Assembly (NCBI GenBank): GCA_018819515.1 | Contig: JAHJPX010000005.1 | Coordinates: forward strand, 33,114-97,113 | Length of the DNA: 64,000 nt | Direction of reading: 5' to 3' | DNA from: Gammaproteobacteria bacterium | GTDB taxonomy: Bacteria; Pseudomonadota; Gammaproteobacteria; Burkholderiales; Rhodocyclaceae | Shown here: in pieces, positions 34,586-42,532 of the stretch | How the letters are laid out: every line of letters starts with the position of its first letter | Position numbering within the stretch: the first letter of the stretch is position 1 | Position numbers and translations under genes: made by a program | The notes under the pieces: model-generated | Database searches by the model: none | Seen by the model: only the letters and a program-made list of their open reading frames with translations | Told to the model about the DNA's origin: nothing

Positions 34586-37129
34586 ATGCAGACAACTTCC
34601 TTCGCAAAAGAAACCCTACCGATCAGTCTGGAAGAGGAGATGCGCCATTCCTACCTCGATTACGCGATGAGCGTGATCGTCGGTCGGGCCCTGCCGGATG
34701 TGCGCGATGGGCTCAAACCGGTGCATCGGCGCGTGCTGTTCGCCATGCACGAACTGAACAACGACTGGAACAAGGCGTACAAGAAATCCGCGCGCATCGT
34801 CGGCGATGTGATCGGTAAGTACCACCCGCACGGCGATACGGCGGTCTACGACACTATCGTGCGTATGGCGCAGGACTTTTCGTTGCGCTACATGCTGGTC
34901 GACGGCCAGGGCAACTTCGGTTCCGTCGACGGCGACAACGCTGCCGCCATGCGTTATACGGAAGTGCGCATGGCCCGGATCGGCCATGAACTGCTGGCCG
35001 ATATCGAGAAGGAAACGGTCGATTTCGGTCCGAACTACGACGGCTCGGAGCAGGAGCCGCTGATCCTGCCGGCCCGGATTCCCAACCTGCTGATCAACGG
35101 CAGCGCCGGCATCGCGGTTGGCATGGCGACCAACATTCCGCCGCACAACCTCGGCGAAGTGGTCGATGCCTGTCTGGCCGTACTCGAAAATCCGGCCATC
35201 GACATCGAGGACCTGATCAAGATCGTGCCGGCGCCGGATTTCCCGACGGCCGCGATGATCTACGGCGTTTCCGGTGTCCGCGACGGCTACCTTACCGGTC
35301 GTGGCCGCGTCATCATGCGTGCCCGAACCCACATTGAGGAATTGCCGTCCGGTCGGCAGGCGATCATCGTCGACGAGCTGCCCTACCAGGTCAACAAGAA
35401 GACCTTGCAGGAAAAGATCGCGGAGCTGGTCAACGACAAGAAGATCGATGGCATCGCCCATATCCAGGACGAGTCGGACAAGTCCGGCATGCGGCTGGTT
35501 ATCGAGATCAAGCGCGGCGAAGTGCCCGAGGTGATACTCAACAATCTCTACAAGCAGACCCAGCTTCAGGACACTTTCGGCATGAACATGGTGGCCCTGG
35601 TTGACGGCCGTCCGCAGTTGCTGAACCTGAAGCAGATGCTGGAGTGCTTCATCAACCACCGCCGCGAGGTGGTGACGCGACGCACGGTGTTTGAACTGCG
35701 CAAGGCGCGCGACCGGGGCCACATCCTGGAAGGCCTCGCGGTTGCGCTGTCGAATGTCGACGAAGTGATTGCCCTGATCAAGGCGGCGCCGACTCCGCCC
35801 GACGCGAAGCGCGAACTGATGGCGCGGCCCTGGAAGTCGCAGCTTGTCGAGGATATGCTGCGCCGTGCGGCCGCCGAGGCCTCGCGCCCCGAGGGGCTGG
35901 CGCCAGAGTTCGGGCTGTCGAGCCGCGGCTATTATCTTTCGGATGCCCAGGCGCAGGCCATCCTTGAATTGCGCCTGCAACGCCTCACCGGTCTGGAACA
36001 GGACAAGATCGTGGCGGAGTACAAGGACGTCATGGAGCAGATCGCCGACCTGCTCGACATCCTGGCCCGCCCGGAACGGATCATCCGGATCATCGGCGAC
36101 GAACTGGCGGCGATCCGCCAGCAGTACAACGATCCGCGCCGTTCCGAAATTGTGCTGCAAACCGCCGATATCAATCTTGAAGACCTGATCACCCGCGAGG
36201 ACATGGTCGTCACGCTCTCGCACGGAGGCTACGCGAAACGCCAGCGCATGGACGACTACCGGACGCAGAAGCGCGGCGGCCGTGGCAAGCAGGCGGCGTC
36301 GGTGAAAGAGGATGATTTTGTCGACCACCTGTTCGTCGCCAACACGCACGACTACATCCTGTGCTTCTCGAATCGCGGCCGCGTCTATTGGCTCAAGGTC
36401 TACGAGGTTCCGGAAGGTACGCGCACCTCGCGCGGCAAGCCGATCGTCAATCTCTTCCCGCTGGAGGAGAACGAGAAGATCACCGCTGTGCTGCCGGTCA
36501 AGGAGTTCGACGAACAGCACTTCGTCTTCATGGCGACCGCAAAGGGCACCGTGAAGAAGACGCCTCTCACCGACTTTTCCAATCCGCGCAAGGCGGGCAT
36601 CATCGCCGTTGGCCTGGATGAGGCGGACTATCTGATCGGCGTTGCGATTACCGATGGCGCTTGCGACGTTATGCTCTTTTCGGATGCCGGCAAGGCGGTA
36701 CGTTTTGAAGAGGGCGACGTGCGGCCGATGGGTCGCAATGCCCGCGGCGTTCGCGGCATGATGCTGGATGACGGTCAGACGGTGATTTCCATGCTGGTGG
36801 CGCAGGGCGAGGAAAATCAGGTGCTGACCGCGACGGAAAATGGTTTCGGCAAGCGCACCGACATTGCCGAATACACGCGCCATGGCCGCGGCACCAAGGG
36901 CATGATCGCCATCAGCACGTCCGAGCGTAACGGCAAGGTGGTCGGTGCGGTGTTGGTGAAGCCCGAGGACGAAGTGATGCTGATTTCCACCGGCGGCGTG
37001 ATGATACGGACGCTCGTCGGGCAGGTGCGTGAAACAAGCCGCTCGGCGCAGGGAGTGACACTGATCAATCTGGATGACGGCACCCGACTGGCCGGCATCG
37101 ACAAGGTCATCGAAACAGAAGAGGAGTGA
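34586..37129 (+). CDS. gyrA: DNA gyrase subunit A
   Basis: Introduces negative supercoils together with GyrB. 847 residues, beginning ETLPISLEEEMRHSYLDYAMSVIVGRALPDVRDGLKPVHRR. The catalytic tyrosine is Y124 (AAMRYTEVRM). The quinolone-determining region reads HPHGDTAVYD, with Thr85 at the position of E. coli Ser83 and Asp89 at Asp87; Thr there is a natural variant in many species. The C-terminal beta-pinwheel has the GyrA box as QKRGGRGKQ. It heads the gene run into serC. Confidence 0.98.
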   Translation: MQTTSFAKETLPISLEEEMRHSYLDYAMSVIVGRALPDVRDGLKPVHRRVLFAMHELNNDWNKAYKKSARIVGDVIGKYHPHGDTAVYDTIVRMAQDFSLRYMLVDGQGNFGSVDGDNAAAMRYTEVRMARIGHELLADIEKETVDFGPNYDGSEQEPLILPARIPNLLINGSAGIAVGMATNIPPHNLGEVVDACLAVLENPAIDIEDLIKIVPAPDFPTAAMIYGVSGVRDGYLTGRGRVIMRARTHIEELPSGRQAIIVDELPYQVNKKTLQEKIAELVNDKKIDGIAHIQDESDKSGMRLVIEIKRGEVPEVILNNLYKQTQLQDTFGMNMVALVDGRPQLLNLKQMLECFINHRREVVTRRTVFELRKARDRGHILEGLAVALSNVDEVIALIKAAPTPPDAKRELMARPWKSQLVEDMLRRAAAEASRPEGLAPEFGLSSRGYYLSDAQAQAILELRLQRLTGLEQDKIVAEYKDVMEQIADLLDILARPERIIRIIGDELAAIRQQYNDPRRSEIVLQTADINLEDLITREDMVVTLSHGGYAKRQRMDDYRTQKRGGRGKQAASVKEDDFVDHLFVANTHDYILCFSNRGRVYWLKVYEVPEGTRTSRGKPIVNLFPLEENEKITAVLPVKEFDEQHFVFMATAKGTVKKTPLTDFSNPRKAGIIAVGLDEADYLIGVAITDGACDVMLFSDAGKAVRFEEGDVRPMGRNARGVRGMMLDDGQTVISMLVAQGEENQVLTATENGFGKRTDIAEYTRHGRGTKGMIAISTSERNGKVVGAVLVKPEDEVMLISTGGVMIRTLVGQVRETSRSAQGVTLINLDDGTRLAGIDKVIETEEE

Positions 37130-37134
37130 GAACT

Positions 37135-38220
37135 ATGGCTCGTGTATTCAATTTCAGCGCCGGTCCCGCCGCGCTGCCCGAGGAAGTCCTGCGGCAGGCC
37201 GCCGACGAGATGCTCGATTGGCACGGCAGCGGTACGTCCGTGATGGAAATGAGCCACCGCGGCAAGGAGTTCATGAGTATCGCCGAGGCGGCGGAAGCCG
37301 ATCTGCGCGAACTGATGGACATTCCCGCCAACTACAAGGTGCTTTTCCTGCAGGGCGGCGCATCGGCGCAATTCGAGATGGTGCCGATCAACCTGCTGCG
37401 CGGCAAGGCGGTAGCCGACTACGTGCATACCGGTGAATGGGCCAAGAAGGCCATCAAGGCCGCCAAGCTGTTCTGCAATGTCAACGTCGCCGCCAGCGGC
37501 GAAGACAAGAGCTTCACCTATGCGCCGGCGCAGTCCGAGTGGAAGCTTTCCGACGATGCGGCCTATGTGCACTACACCGCCAACGAAACCATCGGCGGCG
37601 TCGAGTTCAACTGGGTTCCCGAGACGGGCGACGTGCCGTTGGTGTGCGACATGTCATCCAACATCCTGTCGCGTCCGGTCGACATCTCCAAGTACGGCCT
37701 GATCTATGCCGGTGCCCAGAAGAACATCGGCCCGGCGGGTCTCTGCATCGTCATCGTTCGCGAGGATCTGGTCGGCAAGGCGGTGCCGACGCCGCCTGCC
37801 ATGCTCAACTATCAGACGCACGTCGATGCCGGGTCGATGTACAACACGCCGCCGACCTACAGCCTCTACATCGCCGGGCTGGTTTTCCAGTGGTTGAAGC
37901 GCAACGGCGGTATTGCGGCGATGGAACAGAAGAACATCGAGAAGGCGAACCTGCTCTACAACTACCTCGAGACTACCGACTTCTACCGCAACCCGGTGGC
38001 CAAGTCGGATCGTTCGCGGATGAACGTGCCGTTTACGCTCAAGGATGCCGGACTCGACGAAGAGTTCCTCAAGGGAGCCAAGGCCAGGGGCATGGTGCAG
38101 TTGAAGGGCCACCGCTCGGTCGGCGGCATGCGCGCCTCGATCTACAACGCGATGCCGCTCGCCGGCGTGCAGGCGTTGGTCGAGTACATGAAGGAATTTG
38201 CCGCGCAGCACGGCAACTGA
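37135..38220 (+). CDS. serC: Phosphoserine aminotransferase
   Basis: A PLP enzyme of serine (and pyridoxine) synthesis. Start ATG 37135 follows GAGGAG by 8 bases; an upstream GTG in the gyrA stop region is less likely. 361 residues: VFNFSAGPAALPEEVL, LFLQGGASAQFEMVPINLL, and the PLP lysine in YAGAQKNIGPAG. It lies directly after gyrA and before serA, so serine synthesis is coordinated with the aromatic pathway genes that follow. Confidence 0.97.
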   Translation: MARVFNFSAGPAALPEEVLRQAADEMLDWHGSGTSVMEMSHRGKEFMSIAEAAEADLRELMDIPANYKVLFLQGGASAQFEMVPINLLRGKAVADYVHTGEWAKKAIKAAKLFCNVNVAASGEDKSFTYAPAQSEWKLSDDAAYVHYTANETIGGVEFNWVPETGDVPLVCDMSSNILSRPVDISKYGLIYAGAQKNIGPAGLCIVIVREDLVGKAVPTPPAMLNYQTHVDAGSMYNTPPTYSLYIAGLVFQWLKRNGGIAAMEQKNIEKANLLYNYLETTDFYRNPVAKSDRSRMNVPFTLKDAGLDEEFLKGAKARGMVQLKGHRSVGGMRASIYNAMPLAGVQALVEYMKEFAAQHGN

Positions 38221-38232
38221 GGGGGCGAGATC

Positions 38233-39417
38233 GTGACCAATAAATTCCAGGTTCTGATTCTCAACAACATTTCCGCCCACGGCCTCAAGCGCCTGCCCGC
38301 GGAGCGTTTCGATCACGGCAAGGAAGTCGCCAAGCCCGACGCCGTTCTGGTGCGCTCGGCCGACATGCACAGCATGGACATTCCCAAGTCCGTGCTGGCC
38401 ATCGGTCGTGCCGGCTCGGGTACCAACAACATTCCGGTCAAGGAAATGAGCAAGCGCGGCGTGCCCGTGTTCAACGCGCCGGGCGCCAATGCCAACGCGG
38501 TCAAGGAACTGGTGCTGGCGGGCATGCTGATGGCTGCCCGTAACATCGGCGGCGCCATCAAGTTCGTCACTGCGCTCGATCCGAAAGACGCCGAGATGGA
38601 GAAGAAGGTCGAAGGCGGCAAGAAGACCTACGCCGGCTACGAACTCGCGGGGCATACGCTCGGCGTGGTCGGCCTCGGCAAGATTGGCTGCCTGGTGGCC
38701 GATGCCGCCATCAAGCTGGGCATGCACGTCATCGGTTACGATCCCGAGATCACCGTCGATGCCGCCTGGAGCCTGCCATCGCAGGTGAAAAAGGCACATA
38801 GCCTGACCGACGTGCTGAAGAGCGCCAACTTCATCACCATGCACGTGCCGCTGGTCGATGCGACGCGCAAGATGATCAATGCGGGGGCAATCGAGCAGAT
38901 GAAGCCGGGCGCCGTGCTGCTCAACTTCTCGCGCGACGGCGTTGTCGATCAGGCAGCGGTGCTGGCGGCGCTCGAGGCCAGGAAGCTGGCCACCTATGTT
39001 TGCGATTTCCCGAACGCGAGCGTCAACGACCACCCGCACGTGATTGCCCTGCCGCATCTCGGGGCGTCGACACGTGAGGCGGAGGAGAACTGCGCGCTGA
39101 TGGTGGCCGACCAGGTACGCGATTACCTGCTCGACGGCAACATCGTCAACTCGGTCAACTTTCCGAACGTGGTCATGCCGCGGGAGTCTGGCTTCCGTAT
39201 TGCCATCGCCAACGCCAACGTGCCCAACATGGTCGGCCAGATTTCCACCGCCATGGCCGAAGCCAAGCTCAACATCAGCAACATGATGAACAAGTCCAAG
39301 GGCGACGTTGCGTACACGCTGGTTGACGTTGACAGCAAGGTGCCGAAGAAGGCGATCGACGCCATCGCCGGAATCGACGGCGTGCTGGCGGTGCGCTACC
39401 TGCCTGTGGAAGGCTGA
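38233..39417 (+). CDS. serA: D-3-phosphoglycerate dehydrogenase
   Basis: First step of serine synthesis. GTG start, 394 residues. The NAD-binding motif is LGVVGLGKIGCLVADAAIKLGMHVIGYDP, the catalytic Arg/His regions are LLNFSRDGVVDQAAV and ALPHLGASTREAEENCA, and a C-terminal ACT domain (NVPNMVGQISTAMAEAKLNISNMMN) gives probable serine feedback control. The stop overlaps the pheA start. Confidence 0.96.
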   Translation: MTNKFQVLILNNISAHGLKRLPAERFDHGKEVAKPDAVLVRSADMHSMDIPKSVLAIGRAGSGTNNIPVKEMSKRGVPVFNAPGANANAVKELVLAGMLMAARNIGGAIKFVTALDPKDAEMEKKVEGGKKTYAGYELAGHTLGVVGLGKIGCLVADAAIKLGMHVIGYDPEITVDAAWSLPSQVKKAHSLTDVLKSANFITMHVPLVDATRKMINAGAIEQMKPGAVLLNFSRDGVVDQAAVLAALEARKLATYVCDFPNASVNDHPHVIALPHLGASTREAEENCALMVADQVRDYLLDGNIVNSVNFPNVVMPRESGFRIAIANANVPNMVGQISTAMAEAKLNISNMMNKSKGDVAYTLVDVDSKVPKKAIDAIAGIDGVLAVRYLPVEG

Positions 39418-40505
39418 TGAGCGAGAAAGGCGAACAGGAGGAACTGTCCAGCCTGCGTCAGCGCATCGACGCGCTCGACGACGAGATGCTGCGCCTGCTG
39501 TCACAGCGGGCGCAGCACGCTCACCGCATCGGCGAGATCAAGCATGGCAACCTCTACCGGCCGGAACGCGAGGCGCAGGTGCTGCGCCGCATCGCCGAGG
39601 TTAATCCCGGTCCATTGCCCGAAGGTGCCGTGCGGACGATCTTCCGCGAGATCATGTCGGCCTGCCTGGCACTCGAACAGCCGCTGCAGATAGCCTATTT
39701 CGGCCCCGCCGGCACATTCACGGAAAGCGCGGCGAAGAAGCACTTCGGCTCCGCGCCTTCCTTTACGCCGTTCATCACCATCGACGATGTGTTCCGCGCC
39801 GTCGAATCCGGCAACGCGGATTACGGCGTGGTGCCCGTCGAGAACTCGACCGAAGGCGCGGTTGGCCGCACCCTCGATCTGCTACTGACGTCGCCGCTGA
39901 TGATTTGCGGCGAGGTCGGGCTGCGCATCCAGCAGAACCTGATGTCAAAGTCAGTCGCGGTGGAACGCCTCCAGAAGCTGTATTCGCATGCCCAGTCGCT
40001 GGCGCAATGCCACGAATGGCTGAACCGCAACATGCCGAACATCGCGCGCGTGCCGGTGGCGAGCAACGCCGAGGCGGCCCGCATGGCGGCGCTGGAGCCT
40101 GAGTCCTGCGCCATCGCGGGTGAGGCCGCAGCGCGGCTCTACGATCTGAACATTCTTGCGCCCAACATCGAGGACGACCCCAACAACACCACGCGCTTCC
40201 TGGTGCTGGCCAAGCATGACGCCGGTCCGTCGGCGCAGGACAAGACTTCCTTCGTTTGCTCGGCGCAGAACAAGCCGGGCGCGGTGCACGATCTGCTGAC
40301 GCCGCTGAAGGCGCATGGCGTTTCGATGAGCAAGTTCGAATCGCGCCCGGCGCGTGGCTTCGGCGGCTCGCAATGGGCCTACGTGTTTTTCATCGACATC
40401 GACGGCCATCGCCAGGATCAGCGCATTGCACGCGCGCTGGAGGATCTGCGCGGCCAGGTCGGCTTCCTCAAGGAACTCGGTTCCTATCCCAAGGCCTCCG
40501 TTTGA
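39417..40505 (+). CDS. pheA: Bifunctional chorismate mutase / prephenate dehydratase
   Basis: Phenylalanine branch. 362 residues: an AroQ chorismate mutase helix bundle (LRQRIDALDDEMLRLLSQRAQHAHRIGEIK), a prephenate dehydratase domain (AYFGPAGTFTESAAKKHFG, VVPVENSTEGAVGRTLDLL, and NNTTRFLVL with the catalytic Thr) and a C-terminal ACT domain (KPGAVHDLLTPLKAHGVSMSKFESRP) for Phe inhibition. A sequence at 39947-39972 resembles a decayed copy of the dispersed repeat. Confidence 0.96.
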   Translation: MSEKGEQEELSSLRQRIDALDDEMLRLLSQRAQHAHRIGEIKHGNLYRPEREAQVLRRIAEVNPGPLPEGAVRTIFREIMSACLALEQPLQIAYFGPAGTFTESAAKKHFGSAPSFTPFITIDDVFRAVESGNADYGVVPVENSTEGAVGRTLDLLLTSPLMICGEVGLRIQQNLMSKSVAVERLQKLYSHAQSLAQCHEWLNRNMPNIARVPVASNAEAARMAALEPESCAIAGEAAARLYDLNILAPNIEDDPNNTTRFLVLAKHDAGPSAQDKTSFVCSAQNKPGAVHDLLTPLKAHGVSMSKFESRPARGFGGSQWAYVFFIDIDGHRQDQRIARALEDLRGQVGFLKELGSYPKASV

Positions 40506-40514
40506 GAGCGGCTC

Positions 40515-41606
40515 ATGAGCATCGCCCAGCAGTCACCCGAAACCATCCGCGCCATTTCGCCCTATCTGCCGGGCAAGCCTATTACCGAGCTCGCTCGCGA
40601 GATGGGCATTGCGGCCGACAAGATCGTCAAGCTGGCCTCGAACGAGAATCCGCTCGGCATGAGCCCGCGGGCGCGCATCGCCGTCGAGCGGGCCCTTGCC
40701 GAGGCCGAACGCTACCCTGACCAGTTCGATCTGATCGCCGCGCTGGCCGATCGCAGCGGACTTGCGCGCGAGCAGATCGTCCTCGGCAACGGCTCCAACG
40801 ACGTGCTCGACCTGGCGGCCCGCGTCTTCCTTGCGCCCGGACGTTCGGCAGTTTTTTCGCAGCATGCCTTTGCCGTCTATCCGCTGGCGACGATGAGCGC
40901 CGGCGCCGCTTGTCTCGTCACCCCGGCGAAGAACTACGGTCACGACCTTATGGCGATGCGTGTCGCCATCCGTCCGGATACGCGCGTGGTCTGGATCGCC
41001 AATCCGAACAATCCGACCGGCAATTTCCTGCCCTACGACGAGCTGCGGACCTTTCTCGCGTCCGTGCCCGGCGACGTCGCAGTCGTGCTCGACGAGGCCT
41101 ACAACGAGTATCTGGCGCCGGCCGATCGCATCGATACGCTGGCGTGGGTCGCCGAATTTCCCAACCTGATCGTTACGCGCACCTTCTCGAAGATCTACGG
41201 CCTCGCCGGTTTGCGCGTCGGATACGCGGCGGCGTCGCCCGAAGTGGCCGACCTGATGAATCGCGTGCGCCAGCCGTTCAACGTCAACAACCTGGCGCTT
41301 GCAGCCGCTACCGCCGCGCTCGACGACCATGGCTTCCTGGCCGAGAGCTACGATCTTAACCGGCGCGGAATGGAACAGATGGTCGCCGGGATTAAACGTC
41401 TCGGACTCGAACACATTCCATCGCACGGCAACTTCGTGACCTTCGCGGTGCCCGACGGCGCCGCGGTCAACCAGAAGCTGCTGCAACAGGGCGTGATCGT
41501 GCGGCCGATCGGCGGCTATGGCCTGCCGAACCATCTGCGTGCGACCATAGGCCTGGGAGCGGAAAACGCCAGGCTGCTCGAAGCGCTGGAGCGCGCGCTC
41601 CGATGA
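40515..41606 (+). CDS. hisC: Histidinol-phosphate aminotransferase, HisC2-like
   Basis: A fold-type I PLP aminotransferase of 363 residues. It has KLASNENPLGMSPRARIAVE, NGSNDVLDLAARVFL, NPNNPTGNFLPYDEL, DEAYNEYL and the PLP lysine in RTFSKIYGLAGLRVGYAAAS. Placed between pheA and tyrA, it probably serves aromatic amino-acid transamination in addition to, or instead of, histidine synthesis, as in related operons. Confidence 0.93.
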   Translation: MSIAQQSPETIRAISPYLPGKPITELAREMGIAADKIVKLASNENPLGMSPRARIAVERALAEAERYPDQFDLIAALADRSGLAREQIVLGNGSNDVLDLAARVFLAPGRSAVFSQHAFAVYPLATMSAGAACLVTPAKNYGHDLMAMRVAIRPDTRVVWIANPNNPTGNFLPYDELRTFLASVPGDVAVVLDEAYNEYLAPADRIDTLAWVAEFPNLIVTRTFSKIYGLAGLRVGYAAASPEVADLMNRVRQPFNVNNLALAAATAALDDHGFLAESYDLNRRGMEQMVAGIKRLGLEHIPSHGNFVTFAVPDGAAVNQKLLQQGVIVRPIGGYGLPNHLRATIGLGAENARLLEALERALR

Positions 41607-42532
41607 CGGGCAAGGTCGTCGTTTGCGGTGTCGGCCTGATCGGTGGTTCGTTCGCGCTGGCAATCAAGGCTGCTTTCGCGGGGCATCGCGAGAGAAAGTC
41701 AGCCGTGGCGGCACGCCGCAGCTCTCCCGTTACACCCCGCATCGTCGGCATGGGACGCACGCGCGCGGCGCTGGAGGAAGCGTTGCGCCTGGGGGTGATC
41801 GACGAAATCGGCACCGACTGGGCGAGTGCGCTGAAGGGCGCCGACCTGGTGCTCCTCGGCATGCCCGTGGGCCAGATGGAGCCAGTGATGAAAGCTCTGG
41901 TGCCTCACTTGGAACCACAAACACTGGTCACCGATGGCGGCAGTACCAAGTCTGATGTCGTCGCTGCGGCGCGCGCAGCCTTCGGCGACAAGATCGCGCA
42001 GTTCGTGCCGGGCCACCCGATTGCCGGCGCCGAGAAGAGCGGTGTCACCGCGGCGAAGGCCGATCTCTATGTCGACAAGCGCGTCGTGCTGACGCCGCTG
42101 CCGGAGAACGCGCCGGAATCGGTCAAGGCGGTACGCAAGGTATGGGAGATTTGCGGCGCGCGGGTTTCCGAATTGCCGGCCGACGAGCACGACCGTGTCT
42201 TCGCGGCGGTCAGCCACCTGCCGCATCTGCTCGCTTTCGCACTGGTGCATGATCTCGCCACGCGTGACAACTCCGATCATCTGTTCGGCTTCGCCGCCGG
42301 CGGATTCCGCGACTTCACGCGCATCGCGAGCAGCCACCCCGAGATGTGGCGCGACATCTGTCTTGCCAATCGGCGCGCGCTGATCGGGGAAGTCGATGCC
42401 TTCATGACCGAACTGCTGAAGACGCGCGTGCTGCTCGCCGCCAGCGACGCAGCCGGGCTGGAAGCGATGTTCGCCACCGCACGCGCCCGTCGCGACGCGT
42501 GGCTCGATTCACTGCACGTGGTCGGCGAGTGA
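41603..42532 (+). CDS. tyrA: Prephenate dehydrogenase
   Basis: Tyrosine branch. 309 residues: the NAD-binding motif VVVCGVGLIGGSFALAIKAA, GMGRTRAALEEALRLGVID, GHPIAGAEKSGVTAA (catalytic His) and HLPHLLAFALVHDLA. Between the first helix and second strand of the Rossmann fold there is an extra stretch of about 18 residues (residues about 26-45, including ERKSAVAARRSSP) encoded around a copy of the dispersed repeat. It overlaps hisC by 4 bp and aroA by 4 bp. Confidence 0.94.
   Translation: MTGKVVVCGVGLIGGSFALAIKAAFAGHRERKSAVAARRSSPVTPRIVGMGRTRAALEEALRLGVIDEIGTDWASALKGADLVLLGMPVGQMEPVMKALVPHLEPQTLVTDGGSTKSDVVAAARAAFGDKIAQFVPGHPIAGAEKSGVTAAKADLYVDKRVVLTPLPENAPESVKAVRKVWEICGARVSELPADEHDRVFAAVSHLPHLLAFALVHDLATRDNSDHLFGFAAGGFRDFTRIASSHPEMWRDICLANRRALIGEVDAFMTELLKTRVLLAASDAAGLEAMFATARARRDAWLDSLHVVGE
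41694..41719 (+). repeat. Dispersed hairpin repeat, copy 4 (inside tyrA)
   Basis: GAAAGTCAGCC followed by GTGGCG-GCA-CGCCGC. In tyrA it reads RKSAVAARR and lies within an apparent insertion in the Rossmann fold loop. Confidence 0.85.

Noticed and set aside
34616..36883. A 755-codon open frame on the minus strand opposite gyrA
   Set aside because: It is fully antisense to gyrA and has no recognisable domain; long antisense frames are common in GC-rich genes.
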